A stretch of 26,043 nt of DNA from an uncultured Clostridia bacterium (GCA_934155165.1 CAKPGS010000021.1:1-26043), one strand, 5' to 3'. Positions 6,886 to 15,833 are shown, counted from the stretch's first letter. A program made the numbers and translations. Notes: a model not told the origin generated them from the letters alone.

Positions 6886-9516
6886 ATGAAAAATAGAAAA
6901 TTAGAAAACACATATAATCCACAAGAATTTGAAGAAAAACTATATGAAAAATGGGAAGAAAAAGGCTATTTTAAACCAAGCATGAATAAAGAAAGTAAAG
7001 CATATTCAATAATGATGCCACCACCAAATGTAACAGGAAAATTACATATGGGTCATGCTTTAGATGGAACAATACAAGATATTTTAATACGTTATAAAAG
7101 AATGAATGGATTTAATACATTATGGCTACCAGGAACAGATCACGCAGCAATAGCTACAGAAGCAAAAGTTGTTGCTAAAATGAAAGAAGAAGGTCTTACA
7201 AAGGATGATTTAGGAAGAAATGGATTCTTAGAAAGAGCATGGGATTGGACACATGAGTATGGAGGAACAATTCAAAAACAACAAAGAAAAATTGGATGTT
7301 CATGTGATTGGGAAAGAAAAAGATTTACACTAGATGAAGGTTTATCAAAAGCAGTTCAAGAACAATTTATAAAATTATATGAAAAAGGTTTAATTTATAA
7401 AGGAAAAAGAATGATAAACTGGTGTCCAAATTGTCATACATCAATATCAGATGCAGAAGTTGAATATGAAGAAGAACCATCACACTTATGGCATATTAGA
7501 TACCAAATAACAGGAACAGATAAATATCTTACAGTTGCAACAACAAGACCAGAAACAATGCTAGGAGATACAGCTGTTGCAGTTCATCCAGATGATGAAA
7601 GATATAAAGATATAGTAGGAAAAACATGTATCTTACCAATAATAAATAAAGAAATACCAATTATAGCAGATAGATTTGTAGATAAAGAATTTGGAACAGG
7701 ATGCGTAAAAATTACACCTGCACATGACCCTAATGATTATCAAGCAGGTTTATCACACGGATTAGAAATAATAGAAGTATTTGATGAAAGCTCAATAATG
7801 AACGATTTAGTTCCAGAATATAAAGGTCTAAAATCAATAGAAGCAAGAAAATTAATAGTAGAAAAACTAAAAGAAATTGGAGCCCTAGTTGAAATAGAAG
7901 ATTACAACCACAATGTTGGAAAATGTTATAGATGTCATGCTACAATAGAACCAAGAATATCAGACCAATGGTTTGTTAGTATGAAAGAACTTACAAAGCC
8001 AGCAATAGAAGCAGTAAAAAATGATGACATAACGTTCGTTCCAAAAAGATATGAAAAAAATTATTTTCATTGGATGGAAAATATACAAGACTGGTGTATA
8101 TCACGTCAATTATGGTGGGGACATAGAATACCCGCATATTATTGCCAAGACTGTGGAGAAATAAATGTTGCAAAAGAAAAACCACATACCTGTAAAAAAT
8201 GTGGTAGTGAAAATTTAAAACAAGATGAAGATACTTTAGATACATGGTTTAGTTCTGCTTTATGGCCATTTTCAACATTAGGTTGGCCAGAAGAAACAGA
8301 AGATTATAAAACATTTTTTCCAACTAATGTATTAGTTACAGGTTACGATATAATAACATTTTGGGTTTCAAGAATGATAACATCAAGCTTAGAATTAACA
8401 GGAAAAAATCCATTTAAAGATGTGCTAATTCACGGAATAGTAAGAGATAGCCAAGGAAGAAAAATGTCAAAATCATTAGGAAATGGAATAGATCCAATAG
8501 AGATAATAGAAAAATATGGAGCAGACTCATTAAGATTTTCATTAATTCAAGGAACTACACCAGGAAATGATATACGTTATATGCCAGAAAAATTAGACCA
8601 AGCATCTAACTTTGCAAATAAATTATGGAATGCATCAAAATTTGTTTTAATGAACTTAGAAGATTATGATGAAAATGTATATGAAGATAATTTATGTTAT
8701 GAAGATAAATGGATTTTATCTAAATTAAACACATTAGTACAAGAAGTGTCAAACAACATAGAAAAATACGATTTAGGAGTTGCTTCTCAAAAAATATATG
8801 ACTTTATATGGAACGAATTTTGCGATTGGTATATAGAAATTGTAAAATTACGTTTATACGATAAAGAAAATAAAACAAGAAAATCAGCTCAATATGTATT
8901 AAATAAAGTATTATGTGATGCATTGAAATTATTACATCCAATAATGCCATTTATAACAGAAGAAATATACACAAAGTTATATAATGAAGATGAAAGCATA
9001 ATGATTTCTAATTGGCCAAAATATGAAGAAAAATACAACTTTAAAGATGAAGAACAAAAAATAGAAAAAATAAAAGAAATAATAATTGGAATAAGAAATA
9101 TTAGAAACAATATGAATGTACACCCATCTAAAAAATCTAAATTAATATTTGTAAGTACAGAATATAAGAATGTTATAGAAAATAGCAAAGAATTCTTAGA
9201 AAAACTAGGCTTTGCAAATGAAATAATAGTACAAAACAATAAAGATGGAATAGACTCAAATGCTATATCAATATTATTAGATGGAATAGAAACATATATA
9301 CCATTCGAAGAATTAGTAGATATAGAGGCAGAAAAACAACGTTTACAAGAAGAAAAACAAAAATTAATATACGAAGTAGAAAGATGCGAAAAAATGCTAT
9401 CAAATCCAGGATTTGTAAACAAAGCACCAGAAGCAAAAGTAAATGCAGAAAAAGAAAAATTAGAAAAATATAAAGCTATGTTAGAAAATACAGAAGAAAG
9501 ATTAAAAAATTTATAG
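6886..9516 (+). CDS. valS: Valyl-tRNA synthetase
   Basis: Class I synthetase that charges tRNA-Val. Two ATGs are possible: 6880 lies only three bases after AGGAGG, while 6886 lies nine bases after it and is preferred, giving 876 residues. The HIGH-type motif PPPNVTGKLHMGH is at about 45-57 and KMSKS at 526-530. Between them lies the CP1 editing domain (starting near 190, with TTRPETMLGDTAVAVHP), which removes threonine from tRNA-Val. Pairs of CxxC (CPNC, CYRC, CQDC, CKKC) are typical of metal-binding knuckles. The C terminus (about 815-876) is the valine-specific coiled coil that contacts tRNA. Length and motifs are complete. Control is by the upstream valine T-box. Confidence 0.97.
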   Translation: MKNRKLENTYNPQEFEEKLYEKWEEKGYFKPSMNKESKAYSIMMPPPNVTGKLHMGHALDGTIQDILIRYKRMNGFNTLWLPGTDHAAIATEAKVVAKMKEEGLTKDDLGRNGFLERAWDWTHEYGGTIQKQQRKIGCSCDWERKRFTLDEGLSKAVQEQFIKLYEKGLIYKGKRMINWCPNCHTSISDAEVEYEEEPSHLWHIRYQITGTDKYLTVATTRPETMLGDTAVAVHPDDERYKDIVGKTCILPIINKEIPIIADRFVDKEFGTGCVKITPAHDPNDYQAGLSHGLEIIEVFDESSIMNDLVPEYKGLKSIEARKLIVEKLKEIGALVEIEDYNHNVGKCYRCHATIEPRISDQWFVSMKELTKPAIEAVKNDDITFVPKRYEKNYFHWMENIQDWCISRQLWWGHRIPAYYCQDCGEINVAKEKPHTCKKCGSENLKQDEDTLDTWFSSALWPFSTLGWPEETEDYKTFFPTNVLVTGYDIITFWVSRMITSSLELTGKNPFKDVLIHGIVRDSQGRKMSKSLGNGIDPIEIIEKYGADSLRFSLIQGTTPGNDIRYMPEKLDQASNFANKLWNASKFVLMNLEDYDENVYEDNLCYEDKWILSKLNTLVQEVSNNIEKYDLGVASQKIYDFIWNEFCDWYIEIVKLRLYDKENKTRKSAQYVLNKVLCDALKLLHPIMPFITEEIYTKLYNEDESIMISNWPKYEEKYNFKDEEQKIEKIKEIIIGIRNIRNNMNVHPSKKSKLIFVSTEYKNVIENSKEFLEKLGFANEIIVQNNKDGIDSNAISILLDGIETYIPFEELVDIEAEKQRLQEEKQKLIYEVERCEKMLSNPGFVNKAPEAKVNAEKEKLEKYKAMLENTEERLKNL

Positions 9517-9569
9517 AAATAAACACAAAAACCGCCTTTAAGTAATAAAATTATTTAGAGGTGATTTTT

Positions 9570-10094
9570 TTGAGTAAATTACAAAAATGGCAAATAGGTG
9601 CAACAGCATTCTGTTTAGTAATAGGAACTCTATTACATTTTACATATGAACTATCATGTGGAAATACATTTGTAGCAGCATTTAGTGCAGTAAATGAAAG
9701 TACATGGGAACATTTAAAACTAGTATTTTATCCAACATTCATTTTTTCAATAATTGAGTATTTTTTTATTGGAAAAAGTACGAATAATTATAGTATAGCA
9801 AAAACAACAGCAATAATATTTGAAATGAGTTTTATAACAATTTTCTTCTATACGTATACAGGAATAATTGGAACAAACTATGCATTTTTAGATATATCAT
9901 CTTTTGTAGTAGCAATAATAGCAGGAGAATATATAGCATATAAAATAATGCTAAAACCACAAATAAAAAATAATGCAATAAAAATATTAGCAATAATACC
10001 AATACTACTCCTAATAGTATTTATAATAGCGACATATAATCCACCAATGATAAATTTATTCAAAGACCCCGTAACAGGAGGATATGGAATTTAA
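9570..10094 (+). CDS. DUF6512-like integral membrane protein
   Basis: The start is taken at TTG 9570, five bases after AGAGGTGA; the in-frame GTG at 9561 belongs to that ribosome site. The 174-residue product has about five membrane helices. A conserved-looking stretch near residues 20-50 includes GTLLHFTYEL and FSAVNESTWEHLKL, which I associate with the DUF6512 family of clostridial membrane proteins; this is from memory and should be confirmed. The short C-terminal tail PVTGGYGI is polar. It lies 53 bp after valS with no obvious terminator between, so it may be co-transcribed. Function unknown. Confidence 0.65.
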   Translation: MSKLQKWQIGATAFCLVIGTLLHFTYELSCGNTFVAAFSAVNESTWEHLKLVFYPTFIFSIIEYFFIGKSTNNYSIAKTTAIIFEMSFITIFFYTYTGIIGTNYAFLDISSFVVAIIAGEYIAYKIMLKPQIKNNAIKILAIIPILLLIVFIIATYNPPMINLFKDPVTGGYGI

Positions 10095-10172
10095 AAATAT
10101 ATATAATATGAAAGGAGAATAAAGAATATTTTTCTGAATTTACAAAAAGGTAAATATATAATGAGATGTGTA

Positions 10173-10201
10173 TTGACTTGATAAATGAAATCTTGTACAA
10201 T
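10173..10201 (+). promoter_or_regulatory. Strong sigma-A promoter of the surface protein gene
   Basis: TTGACT at 10173-10178, a 17-base spacer and TACAAT at 10196-10201. Transcription would start near 10208. A TGTCGAA heptamer at 10218-10224, which equals the core of a Spo0A box, lies just downstream, within a small inverted repeat TAGACT...AGTCTA. Confidence 0.75.
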
Positions 10202-10251
10202 AAATATATATGTAGACTGTCGAAAAAAGTCTAAAAAGGAGCAAAAAACAA

Positions 10252-12174
10252 ATGAGAAATTTAAATAAAAATAATATTAAAATATTTGACAAACATAAAT
10301 CTGTAAATAAATTAATGTCAAACATTCCAACATCCAACATCAAATTTCCAACTTCTAATTCCGCAATTACTCTAATTGCTTTGATTATAACTATAATTGT
10401 ATTGTTAATTCTTGCCGGTGTAACACTAAATATGGTAATAGGAGAAAATGGAATATTTGGCAAGGCAAATAGAGCAAGTGAAGAAACAAAAAAGAATCAA
10501 GCAATAGAAACAGTACAAACATCATTGCTATCAGCAAGAATGGAATATACTCTGAATAATAACATAAAGGTAAAAGAGTTTGTGGAAAAAGAAAATAAAA
10601 AAATAGAGGTAGAACAAACAGGAAATGGTGAACCATTAGATTCATGGGAAATGACATATGATGGATATACATTTGAGATAAATGATTTGAAAATAAATGG
10701 AATTTCAAAAGGAAAGAATAATCCAAAAGTAAAAAAATTAGTTGTAGAAGAAGGATATCAATTTGCTACAACTGAAGGAAAATCAGCAAAAGTAGAATTT
10801 GAAGTAGAACTACCAGATGAATTAAATGGAGCTAAGATAACTGTAACATCACCAACAAAAGAAAATGTAGAAGTATCAGAAATAAAATATGAAAATGGTA
10901 AATATGTAGGAACAATAAAAACAACTGGAAAAGTAAATCCAAATGGAGCATATCAATATGAAATAAAAGCAACAAAAGATGGAAAAGAAAGAACAGCAAC
11001 AGCAGTAGCAAATGTTGAGAAATTTTTGGATGACCCAAAAATAGAAATACCAAAAGAAAACAAAAAATATAATGCAATTACAATAAAAGTAGCAAACAAT
11101 TATCCAAAGGATGCTGGAATAAAATATAAATATTATGTAAAAAATACAACAGCAGATTTTGAAACATCAACATCAAAAGAAATAACAGGATTAACAGCAC
11201 TCACAGATTACAATGTAAAAGTAGAAGCTTATTTAAGTGATGAGAGTGATTATAAGGAAGTAACAACTACTATTACAACACCAGAAAAACTAATGGAAAT
11301 AGACTCAATAGAAGACTTAGAACGAATAAGCGAAGATTTAGCTAGTTCATATAAATTAACTAGAACTTTAGATTTTAAAGATAGAAGTTGCTATGAGACT
11401 CAAGAAAGATATGAATATTATAACAAAGATGAAAATGGAGATAATATTCCTGATAACAGTTGGTCTCCTCTAGGTAGTTACAGTGGTAATATTGCCTTTA
11501 CAGGAAAACTTAATGGAGATTATTATACTATTAAAAACTTATATGGAAACCCAATGTTTTCATTAACCAAGAATGCTACTATTGAAAATATTGCGCTAGA
11601 AAAATTTTCAGCAATAAATGGATGTATAGCAATGGTATCAAACAGTACTAAATTTAGTAAGGTAAAAGTTTTTGATTCTACGGTTTCACCTGCATATTCA
11701 GGTTTGATAAGCGGAACTGATTCAAATGGTGTATATGATCAAATTAGTGCCAATGGAGATGTAACAGGAAGTGCATATGTAGGTTCTGTAATAGGAGCTC
11801 CAAGTAATACTATAATTACTAATAGTTATGCAACAGGAACAGTAAAATTAACAAATTATAATAGTGGAGGAGCATGCTTCTTAGGATATGGAAATGTTAA
11901 AAATATACAAAATTGCTATACAATAAGTAAAAGCGTTTATTCACATCAATATGAAAGAGCCTTTATATTAGGTAGTGTAACAAATATAGCAAATTGTTTT
12001 TGGAATCGCACGGACTCTAATCTTACAGATGGTGGAGATGGAACAGAAAAATCACAAGAAGATATGAAACTACAATCAACATATACTGATGCTGGATGGG
12101 ATTTTGAAACAATATGGGAAATGAACTCAGAAACAGGATATCCAAAATTAAAATGGGAGAATAATATAAAATAA
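10252..12174 (+). CDS. Large surface protein with pilin-like N-terminal helix and GLUG-type repeats
   Basis: A 640-residue protein starting at ATG 10252 behind AAAAAGGAG. Residues 1-37 form an unusually long polar leader. Residues 38-61 are a hydrophobic helix (ITLIALIITIIVLLILAGVT) of the kind found at the start of clostridial prepilin-like proteins, although the usual Gly before the cleavage site and the Glu five residues later are missing. Next come beta-rich segments about 155-350 resembling fibronectin or Ig-like modules, including LTALTDYNVKVEAY. Residues about 360-640 resemble GLUG-repeat surface proteins, with VTGSAYVGSVIG and a C-terminal FWNRTDSN and WEMNSETGYPKLKW pattern. It is probably membrane- or surface-anchored and may be an adhesin; that role is inferred. 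Confidence 0.65.
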   Translation: MRNLNKNNIKIFDKHKSVNKLMSNIPTSNIKFPTSNSAITLIALIITIIVLLILAGVTLNMVIGENGIFGKANRASEETKKNQAIETVQTSLLSARMEYTLNNNIKVKEFVEKENKKIEVEQTGNGEPLDSWEMTYDGYTFEINDLKINGISKGKNNPKVKKLVVEEGYQFATTEGKSAKVEFEVELPDELNGAKITVTSPTKENVEVSEIKYENGKYVGTIKTTGKVNPNGAYQYEIKATKDGKERTATAVANVEKFLDDPKIEIPKENKKYNAITIKVANNYPKDAGIKYKYYVKNTTADFETSTSKEITGLTALTDYNVKVEAYLSDESDYKEVTTTITTPEKLMEIDSIEDLERISEDLASSYKLTRTLDFKDRSCYETQERYEYYNKDENGDNIPDNSWSPLGSYSGNIAFTGKLNGDYYTIKNLYGNPMFSLTKNATIENIALEKFSAINGCIAMVSNSTKFSKVKVFDSTVSPAYSGLISGTDSNGVYDQISANGDVTGSAYVGSVIGAPSNTIITNSYATGTVKLTNYNSGGACFLGYGNVKNIQNCYTISKSVYSHQYERAFILGSVTNIANCFWNRTDSNLTDGGDGTEKSQEDMKLQSTYTDAGWDFETIWEMNSETGYPKLKWENNIK

Positions 12175-12192
12175 AATTTAATATAAAACATT

Positions 12193-12233
12193 AAAAATAA
12201 TAAAAGTATTGAAAAATACTTTTATTATTTTTT
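12193..12233 (+). terminator. Intrinsic terminator after the surface protein gene
   Basis: A perfect 18-base-pair stem (12193-12210 with 12215-12232) and a GAAA loop, ending in a run of T. It lies 19 bp after the stop codon at 12174. Confidence 0.85.
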
Positions 12234-12236
12234 GCT

Positions 12237-12650
12237 CTAAATATAACTATAATCAGTCATTTGTAATACTAATTAGTTATAAAGAATATATATCATACTG
12301 ATAATGAAAATTGTATAAATATTCAAATAAACAAAAACATCAAATAAATTTGAAAATTATAATTTAAAAGGTAATAATAGTACTCAGCAAGAAAAAACAA
12401 CTAATACCTCTAATAAAAAATAAGTGAAGAAAAAGATGAAGCTAGTAATGAAAATAAAGAAAGTAGTACAGAAATAAAATGAATAATAAAACAGGTGAAG
12501 AAACAAATTTAAATACTACAAATAGTGCAAAACTAAGAAATGTAATAGTATTTTGTTATAGTAGTAATAATTGAAATTATATTTAGATTAACAAGAGATT
12601 AAATAGAAAATAATTTTAAGATAGACATTATATAATTTTATTATTGCAAA
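12237..12650 (+). pseudogene. AT-rich stretch without an intact gene, perhaps a decayed gene
   Basis: About 410 bp without a usable open frame. Between about 12355 and 12600, short open pieces in different frames read as Ser/Thr/Asn/Glu-rich sequence (STQQEKTTNTSNKK, then SEEKDEASNENKESSTEIK, then TGEETNLNTTNSAKLRNVIVF) and end in a hydrophobic piece followed by IFRLTRD. This resembles a low-complexity linker plus C-terminal membrane anchor broken by several frameshifts. No CGG lies at these breaks, so they differ from the recoding sites. It could also be noncoding DNA that happens to look this way. Confidence 0.3.
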
Positions 12651-12657
12651 ACCCATG

Positions 12658-12686
12658 TTGCTAAAATTAAAAAAATATTGTAAAAT
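12658..12686 (+). promoter_or_regulatory. Putative sigma-A promoter of miaB
   Basis: TTGCTA at 12658-12663, a 17-base spacer and TAAAAT at 12681-12686. Transcription would start near 12693, just before the GGAGG ribosome site at 12700, which supports TTG 12712 as the start over the upstream ATG at 12655. Confidence 0.55.
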
Positions 12687-12711
12687 AATAAAAAAATTTG
12701 GAGGAAATAAG

Positions 12712-14136
12712 TTGAACGAAATAGAAGTACAAAAAGAATATATAAAAAAAATTGCACAAATAAATAAAGGAAAAGATTTAAAATACTGCATTCTAACAAT
12801 GGGTTGCCAACTAAATGAAAATGATTCAGAAAAATTATGTGGCATGTTAGAAGATATGGGATATAGTAAAACAGATAAATTTGAGGATTCAGATTTTGCT
12901 ATATTCAATACTTGTTGCGTTAGAGAAAATGCAGAAGATAAATTGTTTGGAAATTTGGGAGAATTAAAAAGAGTAAAAGAAAGAAAAAATACAATTATAG
13001 CAATTGGTGGATGTATGATGCAAGAAAAGCATATTACAGACAAAATAAAGAAAAGCTATAACTATGTAGATATAATTTTTGGAACACATACTTTGCATAA
13101 ATTACCACAAGATACATATGAAATTTTAAATGATAGAAGAAAAATAGAAGATGTAATAGATATAGATGGAGAAGTTTATGAAGGTTTGCCAATAAAACGT
13201 TTCGATAATATTAAAGCTTCAGTAACTATTATGTATGGATGCAATAATTTCTGTAGCTACTGTATAGTTCCATATGTACGTGGGAGAGAAAGAAGCAGAA
13301 ATCCACAAGATATAATAAATGAAGTACAAGAATTAGCTAAAAAAGGTTATAAAGAAATTACTTTATTAGGTCAAAATGTTAATTCATATTTGGTTAGTGA
13401 AAAGAGAAAAAATAAAGATTTAGAATATACAGTAAAAATAAATGATAAAAGATTTAAAATTAATTCCTTTGCAACATTATTAATTGCATGTAATGAAATT
13501 GAAGGAATAGAAAGAATACGTTTTGTATCTCCACATCCAAAAGACTTTACAGATGATGTAATAGAAGCAATAGCAAAATGCGATAAGGTATGTAAATTAG
13601 TACATTTACCCTTGCAATCTGGTAGCACAAGAATGCTAAAAATTATGAACAGAAAATACACAAAAGAACAATACTTAAATTTAGTAGAAAAAATGAAGAA
13701 AAAAATACCAAATGTAAAATTCTCAACAGACATAATAGTAGGTTTTGCAGGGGAAACAGAAGATGATTTTGAAAATACATTAGATGTAGTAAGAAAAGTA
13801 AAATATGAACAAGTTTATATGTTTATATATTCAATAAGAGTAGGAACACCAGGTGCAAAAATGGAAAATCAAGTACCAGATGAAATAAAACATAAACGTT
13901 TTGATAGACTAAAAAAATTAGTAGAAAGTCAAATAAAAGAAAATAACGATTTATATGTTGGAACAAAACAAAAAATATTAGTAGAAGGAACAAGTAAAAA
14001 CAACGAAAAAATGCTAACAGGACGAACAGATAGTAATAAAGTAGTTATCTTTGAGGGAAGTAAAAAACTAATAAATAAAATAGTAGAACTAGAAATAGAA
14101 TCTGAACATATGTGGTATTTAAAAGGTAAAATATAA
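12712..14136 (+). CDS. miaB: tRNA-2-methylthio-N6-dimethylallyladenosine synthase MiaB
   Basis: Radical SAM methylthiotransferase that adds the 2-methylthio group to i6A37 in tRNAs reading codons that start with U. The start is TTG 12712, seven bases after GGAGG; ATG 12655 in the same frame lies upstream of the promoter. The product has 474 residues. The N-terminal UPF0004 domain has three cluster cysteines (in TMGCQLN, NTCCVREN and IGGCMMQ). The radical SAM motif is YGCNNFCSYC with cysteines 177, 181 and 184, followed by IVPYVRGRERSR. The C terminus is a TRAM domain (from about 410) for tRNA binding. All key residues are present. An insertion around residues 220-245, rich in Lys, is slightly longer than usual. 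Confidence 0.95.
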   Translation: MNEIEVQKEYIKKIAQINKGKDLKYCILTMGCQLNENDSEKLCGMLEDMGYSKTDKFEDSDFAIFNTCCVRENAEDKLFGNLGELKRVKERKNTIIAIGGCMMQEKHITDKIKKSYNYVDIIFGTHTLHKLPQDTYEILNDRRKIEDVIDIDGEVYEGLPIKRFDNIKASVTIMYGCNNFCSYCIVPYVRGRERSRNPQDIINEVQELAKKGYKEITLLGQNVNSYLVSEKRKNKDLEYTVKINDKRFKINSFATLLIACNEIEGIERIRFVSPHPKDFTDDVIEAIAKCDKVCKLVHLPLQSGSTRMLKIMNRKYTKEQYLNLVEKMKKKIPNVKFSTDIIVGFAGETEDDFENTLDVVRKVKYEQVYMFIYSIRVGTPGAKMENQVPDEIKHKRFDRLKKLVESQIKENNDLYVGTKQKILVEGTSKNNEKMLTGRTDSNKVVIFEGSKKLINKIVELEIESEHMWYLKGKI

Positions 14137-14137
14137 A

Positions 14138-14189
14138 GGGCCAGTCCCCTAACCGACAATTTGTCGATTTCAGGGACGGGTCTTTTTTT
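14138..14189 (+). terminator. Hairpin terminator between miaB and the convergent membrane gene
   Basis: Just after the miaB stop, a GC-richer segment has an inner stem CGACA-ATT-TGTCG and imperfect outer arms (CCAGTCCCCT against AGGGACGGGTC), then seven T residues. The convergent gene ends at 14191, so the hairpin may act in both directions. Similar GGGACGG hairpins are common in clostridial intergenic DNA. Confidence 0.7.
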
Positions 14190-14190
14190 G

Positions 14191-14568
14191 CTATACGCTT
14201 TGTTCTCCAGGAATGAAGTAATCTATAACTCCATAAATTAATGCACCAATAATAGCAGCCATCCAAGAAACAGTATAACCTGCTATAAAGAATTGTGCTG
14301 CATATAAAGTAACAGCAGCTAAAACAAAACCTACAAAACCTTTTCCAAAACTACTAGCATGCAATCCTGTAAATTTAACTATTAAATAATCTATAACAGT
14401 TAAAACTACTGCAGCAATAGCTAATGTCCAAAAGCCATTTATAGAAAAACCAGGAGTAAAGAAAGCTGTAATAGCAAGTACAACAGCAGAAGTAACTAAA
14501 CGCCAAATAATTTGACCAACTGTACCCATTGTACTTTCAGATTGAGAATTACTCTGAGTATTTGCCAT
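14191..14568 (-). CDS. Small four-helix membrane protein, phage-holin-4-like superfamily
   Basis: On the minus strand, ATG at 14568-14566 follows an AGGAGGT ribosome site and gives 125 residues. A short polar N terminus rich in Ser/Gln/Asn is followed by four membrane helices. The pattern PGFSINGFWTLAIAAVVLTV and the related later stretch AGYTVSWMAAIIGALIYGV look like an internal duplication, as in the Phage_holin_4_2 (DUF360-type) family of chromosomal membrane proteins. The frame is open further upstream, but that part has no ribosome site and reads as low-complexity sequence. It is probably a housekeeping membrane protein and not a prophage holin, since no phage genes are near. Function unknown. 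Confidence 0.7.
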   Translation of the reverse strand: MANTQSNSQSESTMGTVGQIIWRLVTSAVVLAITAFFTPGFSINGFWTLAIAAVVLTVIDYLIVKFTGLHASSFGKGFVGFVLAAVTLYAAQFFIAGYTVSWMAAIIGALIYGVIDYFIPGEQSV

Positions 14569-14602
14569 CTTAAATAGACCTCCTAAAAAGAGTAAAATAA
14601 AT

Positions 14603-14630
14603 TTGTGAAAAATTATCACATTAATATTAT
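14603..14630 (+). promoter_or_regulatory. Possible promoter of yetF
   Basis: TTGTGA at 14603-14608, a 16-base spacer and TATTAT at 14625-14630 in the 139-bp divergent gap. The -35 box overlaps a GTGA...TCAC inverted repeat at 14605-14618. Moderate match only. Confidence 0.35.
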
Positions 14631-14707
14631 TTACAAAAAATATATTATTATTCAAATTGAATAATTTAAATAAAAAAGACAAAAGATAATAAAAAAAGGA
14701 GAAAAAA

Positions 14708-15386
14708 ATGTTAATTATATTTGTTAGAGCAATTATTTTATATATTTTAGTTTTAGTAGTAATGAGATTAATGGGAAAAAGAGAAATTGGGCAAATGCAA
14801 CCCTTTGAACTTGCAATATCTATAATGATTGCTGACTTAGCAACAGTACCAATGGCCGAACTTGGAATACCACTAACAAATGGAATTCTACCAATTTTAG
14901 GATTACTTGTTATGCATTTATTAATTTCTATATTAAATTTAAAAAGTATGCGTTTTAGAGAAATAACTTCGCGGAAAGCCACGAATATTAATTTATAGAG
15001 GAAAGATAGATGAAAAAGCATTAATAAAAGAAAAAATAACAATAAATGAATTAGAAGAACGATTAAGGGCACAAAGCGTTTTTAATTTAGGAGATGTAGA
15101 ATATGCAATATTAGAAACTAGTGGACAATTGAGTGTAATTCAAAAGCCAAATAAGAGAAATACAACACCTGAAGATTTTAATATAATGCCTGAATATGAA
15201 GGAATTCCATACGATTTAGTAATAGATGGAGAAATAATGAGAGAAAATTTACAAAAAATTGGAAAAGATGAAACATGGTTAAAAAAACAACTAGAACCTT
15301 TTAACATAAAATCTGAAGAGGCCCTAGTAGTTACATTTGATGGAAAGGGAAATATATTTTGTCAAAAAAAGGAGTCTAAAGAATGA
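14708..15386 (+). CDS. YetF/DUF421 family membrane protein, read through a +1 frameshift
   Basis: The start frame runs from ATG 14708 (ribosome site AAGGAG) through two or three N-terminal helices, including RLMGKREIGQMQPFELAI, typical of DUF421. It reaches CGG at 14972-14974 and would stop eight codons later at TAG. Skipping C14972 continues as SGKPRILIYRGKIDEKAL, then INELEERLRAQSVFNLGDVEYAILETSGQLSV, the typical cytoplasmic domain of the family, and ends at TGA 15386. The joined product is 225 residues, the normal family length. DUF421 proteins are membrane proteins made in sporulating Bacillota; their biochemical role is unclear. The stop codon overlaps the start of the DUF4363 gene, a known partner. 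Confidence 0.88.
14969..14975 (+). other. Putative +1 recoding site in yetF (TCG CGG A)
   Basis: Codon 89 of the start frame is CGG, preceded by TCG (Ser) and followed by A. Skipping C14972 gives GGA and restores the conserved Ser-Gly-Lys-Pro of DUF421. The same CGGA arrangement is found in rbgA and trpS. Confidence 0.72.
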
Positions 15387-15766
15387 AGAAAGGTATAATA
15401 ATTATTGTTGTTGTAATATTTGGAGTATGCATTTTGAATATAATAACAGATACAATAACCTCTGAAAGTGTAAATATAGTAATTAATGATTTACAAGAAT
15501 TAAAAGAATACTTAGAAGCTGAAAATAATGAAGTGATAAAAGTTTCAATTGGAAAGGTAGAACAAGATTGGTTAAGTAGAAAAAGAAAACTAGAATATTT
15601 TATTGAACATGATGAGTTAGAAAAAGTAAGTTCTGAAATATATATAATAAAAGGAAATATAGAACAAGAAAAATATGAAGATGATATACCGGAAATAGAA
15701 AATGCAAAGTTTATATTAAACCATTTAGAGGATAAGTATAAATTTATGTTTAAAAATTTATTTTAA
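15383..15766 (+). CDS. DUF4363 family protein
   Basis: The 127-residue product has one N-terminal hydrophobic segment (about 4-22, signal anchor) followed by a mainly helical extracytoplasmic part with many charged residues. Features shared with DUF4363 are the central W (QDWLSRKRKLEYFIEHDEL) and the later helix ENAKFILNHLEDKYKF. ATG 15383 overlaps the yetF stop as ATGA, and its AAGGAG ribosome site is inside yetF, so it is translationally coupled to it. DUF4363 genes commonly sit beside DUF421 genes in Clostridia. If yetF depends on frameshifting, translation of this gene would depend on it too. Function unknown. Confidence 0.85.
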   Translation: MKKGIIIIVVVIFGVCILNIITDTITSESVNIVINDLQELKEYLEAENNEVIKVSIGKVEQDWLSRKRKLEYFIEHDELEKVSSEIYIIKGNIEQEKYEDDIPEIENAKFILNHLEDKYKFMFKNLF

Positions 15767-15784
15767 TATAAATTAACATAAAAT

Positions 15785-15813
15785 TTGCAAATTGACATAA
15801 AATATGGTAAAAT
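15785..15813 (+). promoter_or_regulatory. Putative sigma-A promoter of the BY-kinase gene
   Basis: TTGCAA at 15785-15790, a 17-base spacer and TAAAAT at 15808-15813. Transcription would start near 15820, leaving a short leader with the ribosome site GGTGGTGA. A TTGACA at 15792-15797 also lies here but has no well-spaced -10 box. Confidence 0.5.
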
Positions 15814-15833
15814 GTTGTTAATGGTGGTGAAAT

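Noticed and set aside
12655..12711. ATG 12655 as start of miaB
   Set aside because: It lies upstream of the likely promoter, has no ribosome site, and the GGAGG before TTG 12712 is well placed.
14191..14568. Prophage holin
   Set aside because: No phage genes nearby; the holin-4-like superfamily is common on chromosomes as small membrane proteins.
14569..15072. N-terminal extension of the minus-strand membrane gene
   Set aside because: The ribosome site AGGAGGT lies directly before the ATG at 14568; the upstream part overlaps yetF and reads as low-complexity sequence.
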